Assembly: GCA_031261635.1 (NCBI GenBank)
Contig: JAISJH010000004.1
Span: forward strand, 1-32,116
DNA: 32,116 bases
From: Oscillospiraceae bacterium
Lineage (GTDB): Bacteria > Bacillota > Clostridia > Oscillospirales > Oscillospiraceae
Direction: 5' to 3'
A program made the position numbers and the translations under genes. Shown in pieces: positions 15,893 to 23,121 of the stretch (position 1 is the stretch's first letter; each line of letters starts with the position of its first letter). The notes below the pieces were generated by a model. That model had not been told where the DNA came from, ran no database searches, and saw only the letters and a program-made list of their open reading frames with translations.

Positions 15893-17761
15893 TTAACTAT
15901 TAACTGTATACTTGCTTATGTTATCAAAAAAGCCCTCGAAATCGTTATAGACTGTGGTAAACACGTCCAGTACGCTCTTGTTTATCGGGAGCGAATCGCT
16001 TTGGCTTCTAACGAACAGGTAGTCCTGAGCGTTTGCGCTGTAGCAGAACGTTAGGAAACGCTCTATAACTTTCTGTCCGTCGTCGTTTCCGTAGGTTGCG
16101 CTTAAAAAGTAGCTGTACTCCGCTTCAACGTTTTTAGTGTCGATATACATAAGCGCGTACTGTGCCGGAAGCTCGGCGCGCACACGGAAAAACTCGCTTG
16201 AATCCGAGAGATACATCGGCGCTTCGCCGGTTAGGAACGCTTCCTGTTCAGCGCTCGCTGTATCGGTATTCGCAATACCGTGAGCGTCGGTTTCGAGAAG
16301 CGTTGTGTTAACGTACACAACCGGAGCGATAAACCCGAGCGGCAGTTGCTTTTTGCCCTTATAGCCGCTTAGGAAATAGCACTCTGATTTTAGCTCGGAC
16401 GTTATAACCGCGCTTAGGTCTTTAGACTTATCAAGCACGGTGCTACTTAAATTATCAGATTCAAAAAGCACAATGGCTTTTTTCGCGGATATAGCGTTGC
16501 TTACTTCGCTTTCATAAGAAAACGCCGGGACGCCTTTTAGTTCAACCGTGACATTCTCAAATTTTTCGTTAAAGATACCTATAACCGACTTATAGGCGCT
16601 CTCTTTCGCGCTGTTCATAGCCTCGTCGCCGGACAGTTCGTAGAGGAAACTGACCTGCGCGTCCGGCAGCGTTTCAGCTTCAAGCTCTTTATTAAAGTTA
16701 ACCCCGAATATGTACACGCCGACGGCAACGACGAGCGCGGCGGCGGCTACTCCTACAACGCGGCGCACTTGCCTCCGCTGCTTCTCGATTTTCAGCGGCA
16801 CAATCTTCTTTTTTTCCTTAAGCGGGATTTCAAACTCCGCGACGTTTTTGAAACGCATATGGCGGTCAATCGCCATAGCCTTAAGTATCGTATTAGACAG
16901 ATTTTCAGAAATCTCCGGGTTAAGCTCGCGGGGCGGTACAAGCGTATCCTCAATGCGCCGGTTAGTCGATTCCTCCGGCTTAACCCCGGTTATCGCGTAG
17001 TATAGCGTAGCGCCGAGCGCGTAAACGTCCGTCCAGGGTCCCTGCATATTGACCTTTTCGTACTGCTCCGGCGGCGCGTAGCCGGGTTTCAGTATTATCG
17101 TCAGCAGCTTTTCCTCCTCGTTTGCCGCGAAACGCGCCGCGCCGAAGTCGATTAGCTTTATACTGCCGTTTATACATATAAATATATTGTCCGGGCTTAT
17201 ATCGCGGTGAATAATCCCCTGCGCGTGAATATCTTTCAGTCCCGAGCAGACGTTTAGGATAAGGTCAATTCCGGTATCCGGGCTCATAGTATTCATCTTA
17301 AGAAACTCGCTTAGGTTGATACCGTCGAGAAACTCCATAACAATATACGCCGAGCTGTTTTCCTCAAAATGGTCATAGACATTGACGATGTTCTTATGCG
17401 TTCCGAACTTCGCCATAGCCTTGGCCTCGTCAATAAAACGCTCTAAACCGTGCTTGAACTCCGCGGTCTTGTTACTTGCGTACAGCCGGACTTCTTTCAT
17501 TCCGGGAACGCGGTTAACTATCCCGGACGGATAGTATTCCTTTACCGCAACGACAGTCTGGAGCGTTCTGTCAAAGGCTTTATACGTAATACCAAAACCG
17601 CCGAAGCCCAGGACTTTCCCGATGGTATAACGCCCGGCAAGCAGCGTCCCCGGATACAGATAGAAAACCTCTTTAACCGGCGCGCCCGGCTCAAACCCGC
17701 AATGCGGGCAAACGCCTAATGTATCATCATATTCAAGAAAGCAGCTGTTACAGAAAGCCAT
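15893..17761 (-). CDS. Zinc-ribbon Ser/Thr kinase with solute-binding-protein-like outer domain
   Basis: This 622-residue kinase is a sister of the PASTA kinase. Its zinc ribbon has the same spacing (Cys4, 7, 18, 21). The kinase domain shows GFGGFG at 52-57, Lys74 in VAVKEY, HRD at 185-187 in IIHRDISPDN, DFG at 206-208 and PGYAPPEQY. A membrane helix spans about 335-354. The outer part (about 360-615) has no PASTA. It reads like an ABC sugar-binding protein: PLGFIAPVVYVNTTLLE (about 474-490), EQEAFLTGEAPMYLSDSSEF (about 505-524) and a helix ending in ANAQDYLF before SLPINKSVLDVF. It may therefore sense a small ligand or captured peptide. The last residues (TVNS) come from a family A repeat arm. 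Kinase assignment is sure; the outer fold is an inference. Confidence 0.92.
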   Translation of the reverse strand: MAFCNSCFLEYDDTLGVCPHCGFEPGAPVKEVFYLYPGTLLAGRYTIGKVLGFGGFGITYKAFDRTLQTVVAVKEYYPSGIVNRVPGMKEVRLYASNKTAEFKHGLERFIDEAKAMAKFGTHKNIVNVYDHFEENSSAYIVMEFLDGINLSEFLKMNTMSPDTGIDLILNVCSGLKDIHAQGIIHRDISPDNIFICINGSIKLIDFGAARFAANEEEKLLTIILKPGYAPPEQYEKVNMQGPWTDVYALGATLYYAITGVKPEESTNRRIEDTLVPPRELNPEISENLSNTILKAMAIDRHMRFKNVAEFEIPLKEKKKIVPLKIEKQRRQVRRVVGVAAAALVVAVGVYIFGVNFNKELEAETLPDAQVSFLYELSGDEAMNSAKESAYKSVIGIFNEKFENVTVELKGVPAFSYESEVSNAISAKKAIVLFESDNLSSTVLDKSKDLSAVITSELKSECYFLSGYKGKKQLPLGFIAPVVYVNTTLLETDAHGIANTDTASAEQEAFLTGEAPMYLSDSSEFFRVRAELPAQYALMYIDTKNVEAEYSYFLSATYGNDDGQKVIERFLTFCYSANAQDYLFVRSQSDSLPINKSVLDVFTTVYNDFEGFFDNISKYTVNS

Positions 17762-18141
17762 TTGTATAAATCTCCCTTTATATTCAAATAACAGTTATCA
17801 AATATCAAATATCAGAGACGTTAAGACAATTGACAATTGACAATGAATAATGAATAATGAATAATATCGGGGGTTTGGACGTTGGTTGCGGGTTGCGGGT
17901 GGCGGGAAAATTATTCACTATTCATTATTCATTGTTAATTGGTTTACGTCCCGGCGCGGTGCGCCGTCTTTGCGAGCGCCGCCGCACTTGCGATACGTAG
18001 GACGTATAGGCGCGAAGCAATCTAGTGCCGGGGGCGTAACATACGTATCTGCAGACTGCGGCACTGGATTGCCGCGCCGGTATCACCGCTACGTATCGCA
18101 AGCTTACCGCGGCTCGCAAAGACGGCGCACGGCGCCGGGTT
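17762..18141. repeat. Repeat island between kinase 2 and the FHA gene
   Basis: It contains a family A arm at 17790-17820, family E strings at about 17826-17868 and inverted at 17910-17942, a TTTGGACGTTGGTTGCGGG core between them, and a family C palindrome at about 17970-18123. Next to the FHA stop codon, CGGCGC-ACG-GCGCCG (18123-18137) could form a short hairpin followed, on the minus strand, by TCTTT: a weak terminator for the phosphatase/FHA operon. No gene is seen. Confidence 0.75.
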
Positions 18142-18909
18142 TTATTGATAATCGTCCCAGGAGAAGCCGTCGCCGCAGAGCGGTACAAGGAGTAACGCCG
18201 TGCCGCCGAGTTCTATTTTGTCGCGGGCGTTTAGCTTTGCGGGGACAAGTACCAAATCGCCGTTTACGTAGACAAGCCCCGACTCTCCCGGCTGAATATA
18301 GAACTTCGCGGATTTAGGGTCGAATATAATCACGCTGTGCTTATTGCGCGAAACCCCGCCGTCCTTTGTTAGCGCTACGTCCATTTTCAGGTCGCGCCCG
18401 ATAAGGTTTTGCCCCGTTTTAAGCTGAAACGACTGCCCCCGGTGTTCGCCGGAAACGCTTACGAGCCAGCCTACAGTAGGCTCAGTATCGCCAAAATCGT
18501 AGAACGCTACGGTTTTTTGTTCCGCGCCCGGTACGTTATACGGCACCGACTGCGCCACAGCCGCCGCAAGCGGTGAAACCGTAGCTTGCGGAGTTTGAAC
18601 AGGGGCTTGCGGAGCCTCATAAAACTGCGGGGGTCGCGGAACCTCAAACGAGCGCGAAGCTTCCGCGGCATAGGGCGCGGGTGACAAAACCTCCGTAACA
18701 ACCTGCGTCACATTCGATTCGTTTGTAACGGCTCGCGGCGGTGGGCTTTGCGAAGTACCGCCGGACTGCGCGGAAACCGACCCCGAACGTTTTTCGCCGG
18801 ACGGCGTAAAGCTCGCCGGCTGCGCTGAAACGTCGCCCGCGCAGTGCGGGCAAACGCTGTAAACATCTCCGTCGTAAAAGTGACCCTTTTGGCACTTTGT
18901 AAGTTTCAT
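18142..18909 (-). CDS. Zinc-ribbon / FHA domain protein
   Basis: This 255-residue protein starts with a metal-binding motif, Cys6-x3-His10 and Cys20-x2-Cys23 (KCQKGHFYDGDVYSVCPHC), then has a Pro/Ser/Ala-rich linker (about 28-140) and a C-terminal FHA domain (about 145-241). Gly171-Arg172, SRNKH at 187-191 and GLVYVNG at 211-217 match FHA signature positions. It would bind phosphothreonine in a partner, most likely a product of the neighbouring kinases or a kinase itself. Its ATG lies 2 bp after the stop of the upstream phosphatase gene, so it is co-translated with the two PP2C genes. It shares the CPHC ribbon with both kinases. Confidence 0.9.
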   Translation of the reverse strand: MKLTKCQKGHFYDGDVYSVCPHCAGDVSAQPASFTPSGEKRSGSVSAQSGGTSQSPPPRAVTNESNVTQVVTEVLSPAPYAAEASRSFEVPRPPQFYEAPQAPVQTPQATVSPLAAAVAQSVPYNVPGAEQKTVAFYDFGDTEPTVGWLVSVSGEHRGQSFQLKTGQNLIGRDLKMDVALTKDGGVSRNKHSVIIFDPKSAKFYIQPGESGLVYVNGDLVLVPAKLNARDKIELGGTALLLVPLCGDGFSWDDYQ

Positions 18910-18911
18910 CG

Positions 18912-19670
18912 TTAATCTCCCGAATATCTGATAATTACGCAGGTCGTGTTATCAAGCCCTCCGGCGCTGTTGTCCTCGGCAAGGTTTGTGAGTTTCAGCG
19001 CGGCTTCGGCGGGGTTATAGCGCGTAATCATATCGCGCATTTGCGCTAAGTCCACCGAACGGTACAGGCCGTCAGTTGTGAGAAGCAGTCTATCGCCGCT
19101 TTGCAGTTCAAAGGCAGTTTCGTTAATGTCTATAAGCTCCAAACCGCCCATTCCGAGGTAGCTCGTAAGCGACTCGCCGCGCGGCGCCTCCGCGTTATAT
19201 TGCGCTTCGTCAATCTGCCCGCTGTCGCGCAGTTGGTTTAATTTAAGAAAATAGTTGTGGTCGCGTGTAACACAAATCATTTCGCCGCCGCGAATTATGT
19301 AAAGCCTGCTGTCGCCCACGGATAGCCAGTAGAGTTTGCCGCGCTCGGCCGCCGCAGCTACGAGCGTAGTACCCGCGCGGAGCCTGTCGCCGAAGCCGTC
19401 TGTAAGATTATAGATTTCGTTATCCAAAAGCTCCGCGCAGTTTTGGAAAAATTCGGGAAAGGGTTGCTCCTTCTGTTTCGCCTTATATAAATCGCGAAGT
19501 TTTAAGGCGGCGGTTTTGCTTGCGATTTCGCCGTTTCCTAACCCGCCCATTCCGTCGCACACCACCGCGAAAAGCCCTGAGCCGGACTGACTGAAACGCG
19601 CGTAATCCTGCTGACTTTCACGTGTTCCGAGTACCGAGCGCGCGGCAATGTCAAACGCGGATTTCCTCAT
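18912..19670 (-). CDS. PP2C-family Ser/Thr protein phosphatase (copy 2 in operon)
   Basis: This 252-residue PP2C/PPM phosphatase would remove phosphate from Ser/Thr targets of the neighbouring kinases. Metal-binding and catalytic motifs are intact: GTRESQQDYA near 15-24, VCDGMGGLGNGE at 37-48, LSVGDSRLYIIRGG at 116-129, LLTTDGLYRS near 197-205 and GLDNTTCVI at 238-246. No membrane helix is seen, so it is cytosolic. The ATG has a GGGGAG site about 12 nt upstream. It lies 18 bp after the first phosphatase gene and 2 bp before the FHA gene, in one operon. Confidence 0.93.
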   Translation of the reverse strand: MRKSAFDIAARSVLGTRESQQDYARFSQSGSGLFAVVCDGMGGLGNGEIASKTAALKLRDLYKAKQKEQPFPEFFQNCAELLDNEIYNLTDGFGDRLRAGTTLVAAAAERGKLYWLSVGDSRLYIIRGGEMICVTRDHNYFLKLNQLRDSGQIDEAQYNAEAPRGESLTSYLGMGGLELIDINETAFELQSGDRLLLTTDGLYRSVDLAQMRDMITRYNPAEAALKLTNLAEDNSAGGLDNTTCVIIRYSGD

Positions 19671-19688
19671 TGTAAGTCAAAACTCCCC

Positions 19689-20426
19689 TTATTCGGAAAT
19701 TACCGCAATCGCGGTGTAGTTGTCCATATTCGTACCCTCGGCGTTGGTCTCAACCTCTTTAGTAATGAGTTCGAGCCACTCACTCGCCGAGCCGGATTTT
19801 TTGAGAAATTTTTCCAGCTTTTTAGTTTCGATATATTCCCAAAAACCGTCCGTACAGAGCAGAAACGCGTGGCCGGCTTCAAGTTCGGTGGGTTCTGACA
19901 GCGTATACTGCGGACTGTCCCAATTTACTCCGACAACTCTGAGCAGTTTATTCCTGTCCTGATGATGGGCTATATCCTTATCTTTAATTTCTTTAGCGAT
20001 AGCCAGATACTGCGGAACGCTGTGGTCAAGAGTGCGGAGCCGGAACTTATTTTTTCTGAATATATACAGCCGCGAATCGCCGCAGTGCGCCCATTGCAGC
20101 GTATCGCCGCTTACAGACAGCGCGACCGCCGTGGTTTTAAGGTCGTTAGGAGTATTCCGCAAACGCTGAAGCTCAAGAATTTCCTCCTGCGCGATATTAA
20201 AAGCGCGTGAGAGCAGAATTTCGCCGCTTTCCCCGTCAAGCGCCTCCGTGAAAACCCGCGTGAAAACGTCCGTAAGCCGCCGCGAGGCGACTTCTCCGTA
20301 GCCGTGACCGCCGAGACCGTCAGCCACGACAAAACAAAAGCCTCCGGCGTACTCTATGCAAGCCGCCGAGTCCTCATTTATTTCACGTTTCCCGACGTTC
20401 GTGGTCATAGCAAAATCTAAAGCCAT
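19689..20426 (-). CDS. PP2C-family Ser/Thr protein phosphatase (copy 1 in operon)
   Basis: The first gene of the signalling operon is a 245-residue PP2C phosphatase. Motifs: VGKREINEDS (11-20), VVADGLGGHGYGE (33-45), AHCGDSRLYIFRK, LLCTDGFWEYI and NMDNYTAIAVI at the C-terminus. It differs strongly from the second phosphatase, so the pair is not a recent duplication. An in-frame GTG at 20438 could extend it by four residues, but the AGGTG ribosome site fits the ATG at 20426 better, 9 nt away. It is transcribed from the consensus promoter at 20468-20496 with a leader of about 35 nt. Confidence 0.93.
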   Translation of the reverse strand: MALDFAMTTNVGKREINEDSAACIEYAGGFCFVVADGLGGHGYGEVASRRLTDVFTRVFTEALDGESGEILLSRAFNIAQEEILELQRLRNTPNDLKTTAVALSVSGDTLQWAHCGDSRLYIFRKNKFRLRTLDHSVPQYLAIAKEIKDKDIAHHQDRNKLLRVVGVNWDSPQYTLSEPTELEAGHAFLLCTDGFWEYIETKKLEKFLKKSGSASEWLELITKEVETNAEGTNMDNYTAIAVISE

Positions 20427-20467
20427 CGCAACACACACCTAACAGCGGAATATTTTCCCACAGCCTA

Positions 20468-20496
20468 ATTATACAACAATCCTCCGCGTTTGTCAA
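20468..20496 (-). promoter_or_regulatory. Consensus housekeeping promoter of the phosphatase/FHA operon
   Basis: On the minus strand TTGACA (20491-20496) and TATAAT (20468-20473) are separated by exactly 17 bp, a perfect vegetative-sigma consensus. The start point should lie near 20461, giving a leader of about 35 nt before the ATG at 20426. This implies constitutive, strong expression of the phosphatases. Confidence 0.9.
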
Positions 20497-20517
20497 GAGC
20501 CCGGGGGCGAAAGGGAG

Positions 20518-21043
20518 ATAACAGATAACAGATATCAGATATCAAATATCAAATATCAGAGACGGGAGTTTGGACGGGGGTTGCGGGGCTACGTAGGGGC
20601 GGGTTTCAAACCCGTCCTCCCCGCGCCGTGCGCGGACGCAACCCACGTCCACCGTCCCGGCGCAATGCGCCGGGACAGGGCAGGGCTTCGCCCTGCCCAT
20701 ATTTGCGAATCCGGTCCTCCGCGGACGGCGAATCGCTCCCATTGTAGAATTTCGCAAATCTGTATGCGGCGAAGCAATCCAGGGTTGACGTAGGCACCCC
20801 CGTATACGCCCCGCGTAATTATTCATTATTCGTTGTCAATTATCAATTGTCATAACCCCCCGGCACTGGATTGCTTCGCACCTGTAACACCCTACGTATC
20901 GCAAACGTACCGGTGCTTCGCAATGACAGCGCACGCGTGCGCTTCGCTGTTGCGAGGTTTGGACGTGGGTTGCGTAATCCGAGGCAAGGCAAGGTGCGTT
21001 GCCCTTATATACCTTTGCGGTTTATTTATAATTGCAAAACGCG
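20518..21043. repeat. Repeat island upstream of the phosphatase operon
   Basis: It holds a family A arm (20518-20586), a family B palindrome (about 20595-20618), a family F double hairpin (about 20657-20700), a family C palindrome (about 20703-20927) interrupted by an inverted family E string (20817-20853), and a GTTTGGACGTGGGTTGCG core with a GGTGCGTTGCCC end (about 20948-21006). No opposite A arm is visible. There are no credible genes in the stretch 20497-21078. Confidence 0.75.
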
Positions 21044-21068
21044 AAGGGCGGGTTTGGAACCCGCCCTT
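21044..21068 (-). terminator. Family B palindrome acting as likely terminator of the HAAS-PadR operon
   Basis: An 11-bp perfect stem, AAGGGCGGGTT (21044-21054) with AACCCGCCCTT (21058-21068), has a 3-nt loop and lies 10 bp beyond the padR-type stop codon. On the minus strand it is followed by CGCGTTTTGC, a short T-run. The palindrome belongs to dispersed family B. Confidence 0.55.
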
Positions 21069-21078
21069 ACGCCTACGC

Positions 21079-21390
21079 CTACTCAATCCCGATGCGCGTT
21101 ATTATCTCTTTTATATTCCGCCAGTCGCGCAGGGCGTTGTTTAGGTACTCACGTCCGCTTTCTGTTATGCTGTAGTATTTGCGCGTGGGGCCTTTTGATT
21201 CCTCGCCAAGGGTTATTCGGGCGTAGCCCTCACTGTTTAGCCGCCGCAGGATTGCGTAGAACGTGCTTTCGTTTACGTCCGGGAAATACTGCCGCATTTG
21301 CTTCATTATGTCGTAGCCGTACATCGTTTTGTCGCGTATAGTGAATATGACGCACATTTCGAGCAGACCCTTTTTCATTTGAGCTTCCAT
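21079..21390 (-). CDS. PadR-family transcriptional regulator
   Basis: This 103-residue winged-helix repressor-type protein has the usual PadR layout: MKKGLLEMCVIFTIRDKTMY near the start, GYDIMKQMRQYFPDVNESTFYAILRRL split over helices 2 and 3, the wing GYARI..GPTRKYYSIT, and a C-terminal dimer helix. It belongs to the short PadR class. The start lies 3 bp after the HAAS gene, with GGAGGG inside the end of that gene, so the pair is translationally coupled. It probably controls its own operon through the palindrome at 22262-22286; that is inference. Confidence 0.92.
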   Translation of the reverse strand: MEAQMKKGLLEMCVIFTIRDKTMYGYDIMKQMRQYFPDVNESTFYAILRRLNSEGYARITLGEESKGPTRKYYSITESGREYLNNALRDWRNIKEIITRIGIE

Positions 21391-21393
21391 ATG

Positions 21394-22233
21394 TCACGCC
21401 CTCCGTTTCAGCCGCCGAATGTAAAAGGCAAGCGCAAGCGACGCTATCACGGCTACCGCGTATACCACAAACGCCAGCAGGTGCTGACCGCGCACTAGGC
21501 TCAAATCGCCGCCCATTAAATTTCTAAGCGTATATAACTGCGCTATATGGAACGCAAGCACCCCAATCGCGTGAACGGACACCGTGAAATAATACGGGCT
21601 TGAACGATAGAAGCCCACTAGCGACAGTATCAGCAGGAATATGCTCCCAAGCCTTGTGTACAGGTCCCAGTTGCCGAACACACTGTCCCCGTACTGCGTC
21701 GGTTCGTTGACCATAGATACGAGCCAGTTATCGTATGTGACGAAATTTATTACTATCGCTACGATAAAGATAATGTGGCAAATGATAATCGGGATATATT
21801 TCTGCCTGCCGCTCTTTTGAAAGCGTTCGGAGGGTATGTTTGCGCCTTTGGTAAGTATCAACGCGAATACCCCGATGAAAACCAGTAGACTGACAAGGGC
21901 GGTTGTAAAAAGATTGCCGAGCAGATTGCCGTAGGTAGGAGCGAGGAAAACGAAGTACCCCGGAATAAAGAAACCCAAGGCAATCAGCAGCAGTTTCCAT
22001 TTCAGCGCGGAGTAATTTTTCACCTCCCGGGCGGGTCGCCGCGCGGCCTCGGCGATGATGTCCGCCGCGATTGCGCGGACGTCGCCTAAATCCGCGCAAA
22101 TCTCCGCTTCGCTTTTTCCATCGTCCGAGTTAAAGAAGCCCTCGTAATCTGCGATGATGTCGCTGACCTCCTGCGGCTTGAGCTTCCAGCGAAGCGCGTC
22201 CTGCAACTGTGCGAGGAATAGAGTCTTGTTCAT
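21394..22233 (-). CDS. HAAS/DUF1700-type membrane protein
   Basis: The N-terminal 70 residues (MNKTLFLAQLQDALRWKLKP, then EVSDIIADYEGFF and AEICADLGDVRAIAADII) form the helical HAAS/DUF1700 domain that is commonly paired with PadR regulators. About six membrane helices follow to residue 275. Such proteins are thought to sense membrane or envelope state and to signal to the PadR partner. Here the membrane gene precedes the regulator; I recall the opposite order as more usual. AGGAGG lies 8 nt before the ATG. Transcription should start from the promoter at 22268-22296. Confidence 0.85.
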   Translation of the reverse strand: MNKTLFLAQLQDALRWKLKPQEVSDIIADYEGFFNSDDGKSEAEICADLGDVRAIAADIIAEAARRPAREVKNYSALKWKLLLIALGFFIPGYFVFLAPTYGNLLGNLFTTALVSLLVFIGVFALILTKGANIPSERFQKSGRQKYIPIIICHIIFIVAIVINFVTYDNWLVSMVNEPTQYGDSVFGNWDLYTRLGSIFLLILSLVGFYRSSPYYFTVSVHAIGVLAFHIAQLYTLRNLMGGDLSLVRGQHLLAFVVYAVAVIASLALAFYIRRLKRRA

Positions 22234-22261
22234 AAGATTATCCTCCTGTTATTGTGTTATA

Positions 22262-22286
22262 AACAGTAGTATACACCATTACTGTT
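22262..22286. promoter_or_regulatory. Candidate PadR operator over the -10 box
   Basis: The arms AACAGTA (22262-22268) and TACTGTT (22280-22286) are perfect 7-bp inverted repeats with an 11-bp spacer. They overlap the -10 hexamer of the HAAS-PadR promoter, the usual place for an autorepressor to bind. The arm sequence does not match the ATGT-N8-ACAT form I recall for some PadR proteins. Confidence 0.5.
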
Positions 22287-22296
22287 CAAAAGTCAA
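22268..22296 (-). promoter_or_regulatory. Promoter of the HAAS-PadR operon
   Basis: TTGACT (minus strand, 22291-22296) and TATACT (22268-22273) are 17 bp apart. The leader is about 28 nt to the ATG at 22233. The -10 element overlaps the palindrome that may bind PadR. Confidence 0.8.
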
Positions 22297-22299
22297 TAG

Positions 22300-22745
22300 G
22301 TAATCGCAAAAAAAGTAGGGGCGACGGCATTTATTTTTTGGTGTGTACATTTTGCGTTGGTTTGTAGGGGCAACGCACCTTGCACCGCGCCTCCGCCGTC
22401 CCGCGCCGTGCGCGGACGTAACCTCGTCCACCGTCTCGGCGCAATGCGCCGGGACAGGGCAGGGCTTGCCCTGCCCGTGGTGCGCCGCCCCGGCGCACCG
22501 TCATTGCGAGCGCCACCGCACTTGCGATACGTAGGACGTATAGGCGCGCGGCAATCCAGTGCCGGGGGGATAACATACGTTTGTTTCACCCCCGGCAGTT
22601 ATACAATTGACAATTGATAATGAATAATTACGAGAGTTTGGACGAGGGTACTGGGCTTGGATTGCTTCGCGCGGCTCGCAATGACGGTGCGCCGGGACGT
22701 AGGACGCAGGACGTAGGACGCAGGACGATGGTTTAGAACGACATA
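22300..22745. repeat. Repeat island between the PadR operon and the holin gene
   Basis: It contains GTAGGGGCAACGCACCTTGC (about 22364-22383), a CCGCGCCGTGCGCGG hairpin, a family F double hairpin (about 22435-22478), a family C palindrome (about 22500-22685) split by a family E string (22601-22630), and short GGACGTAGGACGCA-type direct repeats near 22693-22728. No A arm and no credible gene are seen. Confidence 0.7.
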
Positions 22746-22794
22746 AAAAAGTAATTGTAGCTACCTCCACAAAAACAAAACCATTTTTAGCTTC

Positions 22795-22823
22795 TTAACA
22801 AAAACTCCCCCGCATAGTATGTT
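22795..22823 (+). promoter_or_regulatory. Possible promoter of the holin gene
   Basis: TTAACA (22795-22800) and TATGTT (22818-22823) are 17 bp apart, with two mismatches in total to the consensus hexamers. The leader to the ATG would be about 20 nt. An alternative -10 reading (TTATAAC) gives a poor spacing. Confidence 0.45.
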
Positions 22824-22851
22824 ATAACAAACAACACGGAGGGTTACATAT

Positions 22852-23121
22852 ATGCTTGATATGGGTTTCACCGCTCTCGGAGCGATAACGGTTATGGTTT
22901 TCCTAATCGTACAAATACTTAAGGCCACGTCGCTTGATAACAAGTGGCTACCGATAATATGCGGGGTACTCGGCGGCGTACTGGGGGTAGTGGCGCGGCT
23001 GACTATGCCGCAGTTCCCGGCGGACGACTGGTTTGACACAATTGCGATAGGCATAGTATCAGGCCTCGCCGCCACAGGCGCACACCAAACATTCAAACAG
23101 TTTACAGTTAGCAAATATTAA
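22852..23121 (+). CDS. Phage holin-family small membrane protein (solitary)
   Basis: The 89-residue protein has a helix at about residues 5-24, the motif LDNKWLPIICGVLGGVLGVV (about 28-47) with a second hydrophobic span, and a third at about 62-80, GIVSGLAATGAHQT. This layout matches small holins of Firmicutes phages. Holins make membrane pores that release endolysins, but no endolysin or other phage gene is near. GGAGGG lies 8 nt before the ATG. The last five residues (TVSKY) and the stop come from a family A repeat arm, in which CAA has become TAA. It is either a domesticated holin or a phage remnant. Confidence 0.7.
   Translation: MLDMGFTALGAITVMVFLIVQILKATSLDNKWLPIICGVLGGVLGVVARLTMPQFPADDWFDTIAIGIVSGLAATGAHQTFKQFTVSKY

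Noticed and set aside
17762-17820. Outward promoter in the family A arm driving kinase 2
   Set aside because: TTGATA hexamers are present, but spacing to the nearest TATAAA is about 13 or 20 bp, so no convincing promoter can be claimed.
22300-23121. Prophage region around the holin-like gene
   Set aside because: No lysin, structural, integrase or packaging gene is nearby; neighbours are ordinary chromosomal genes.
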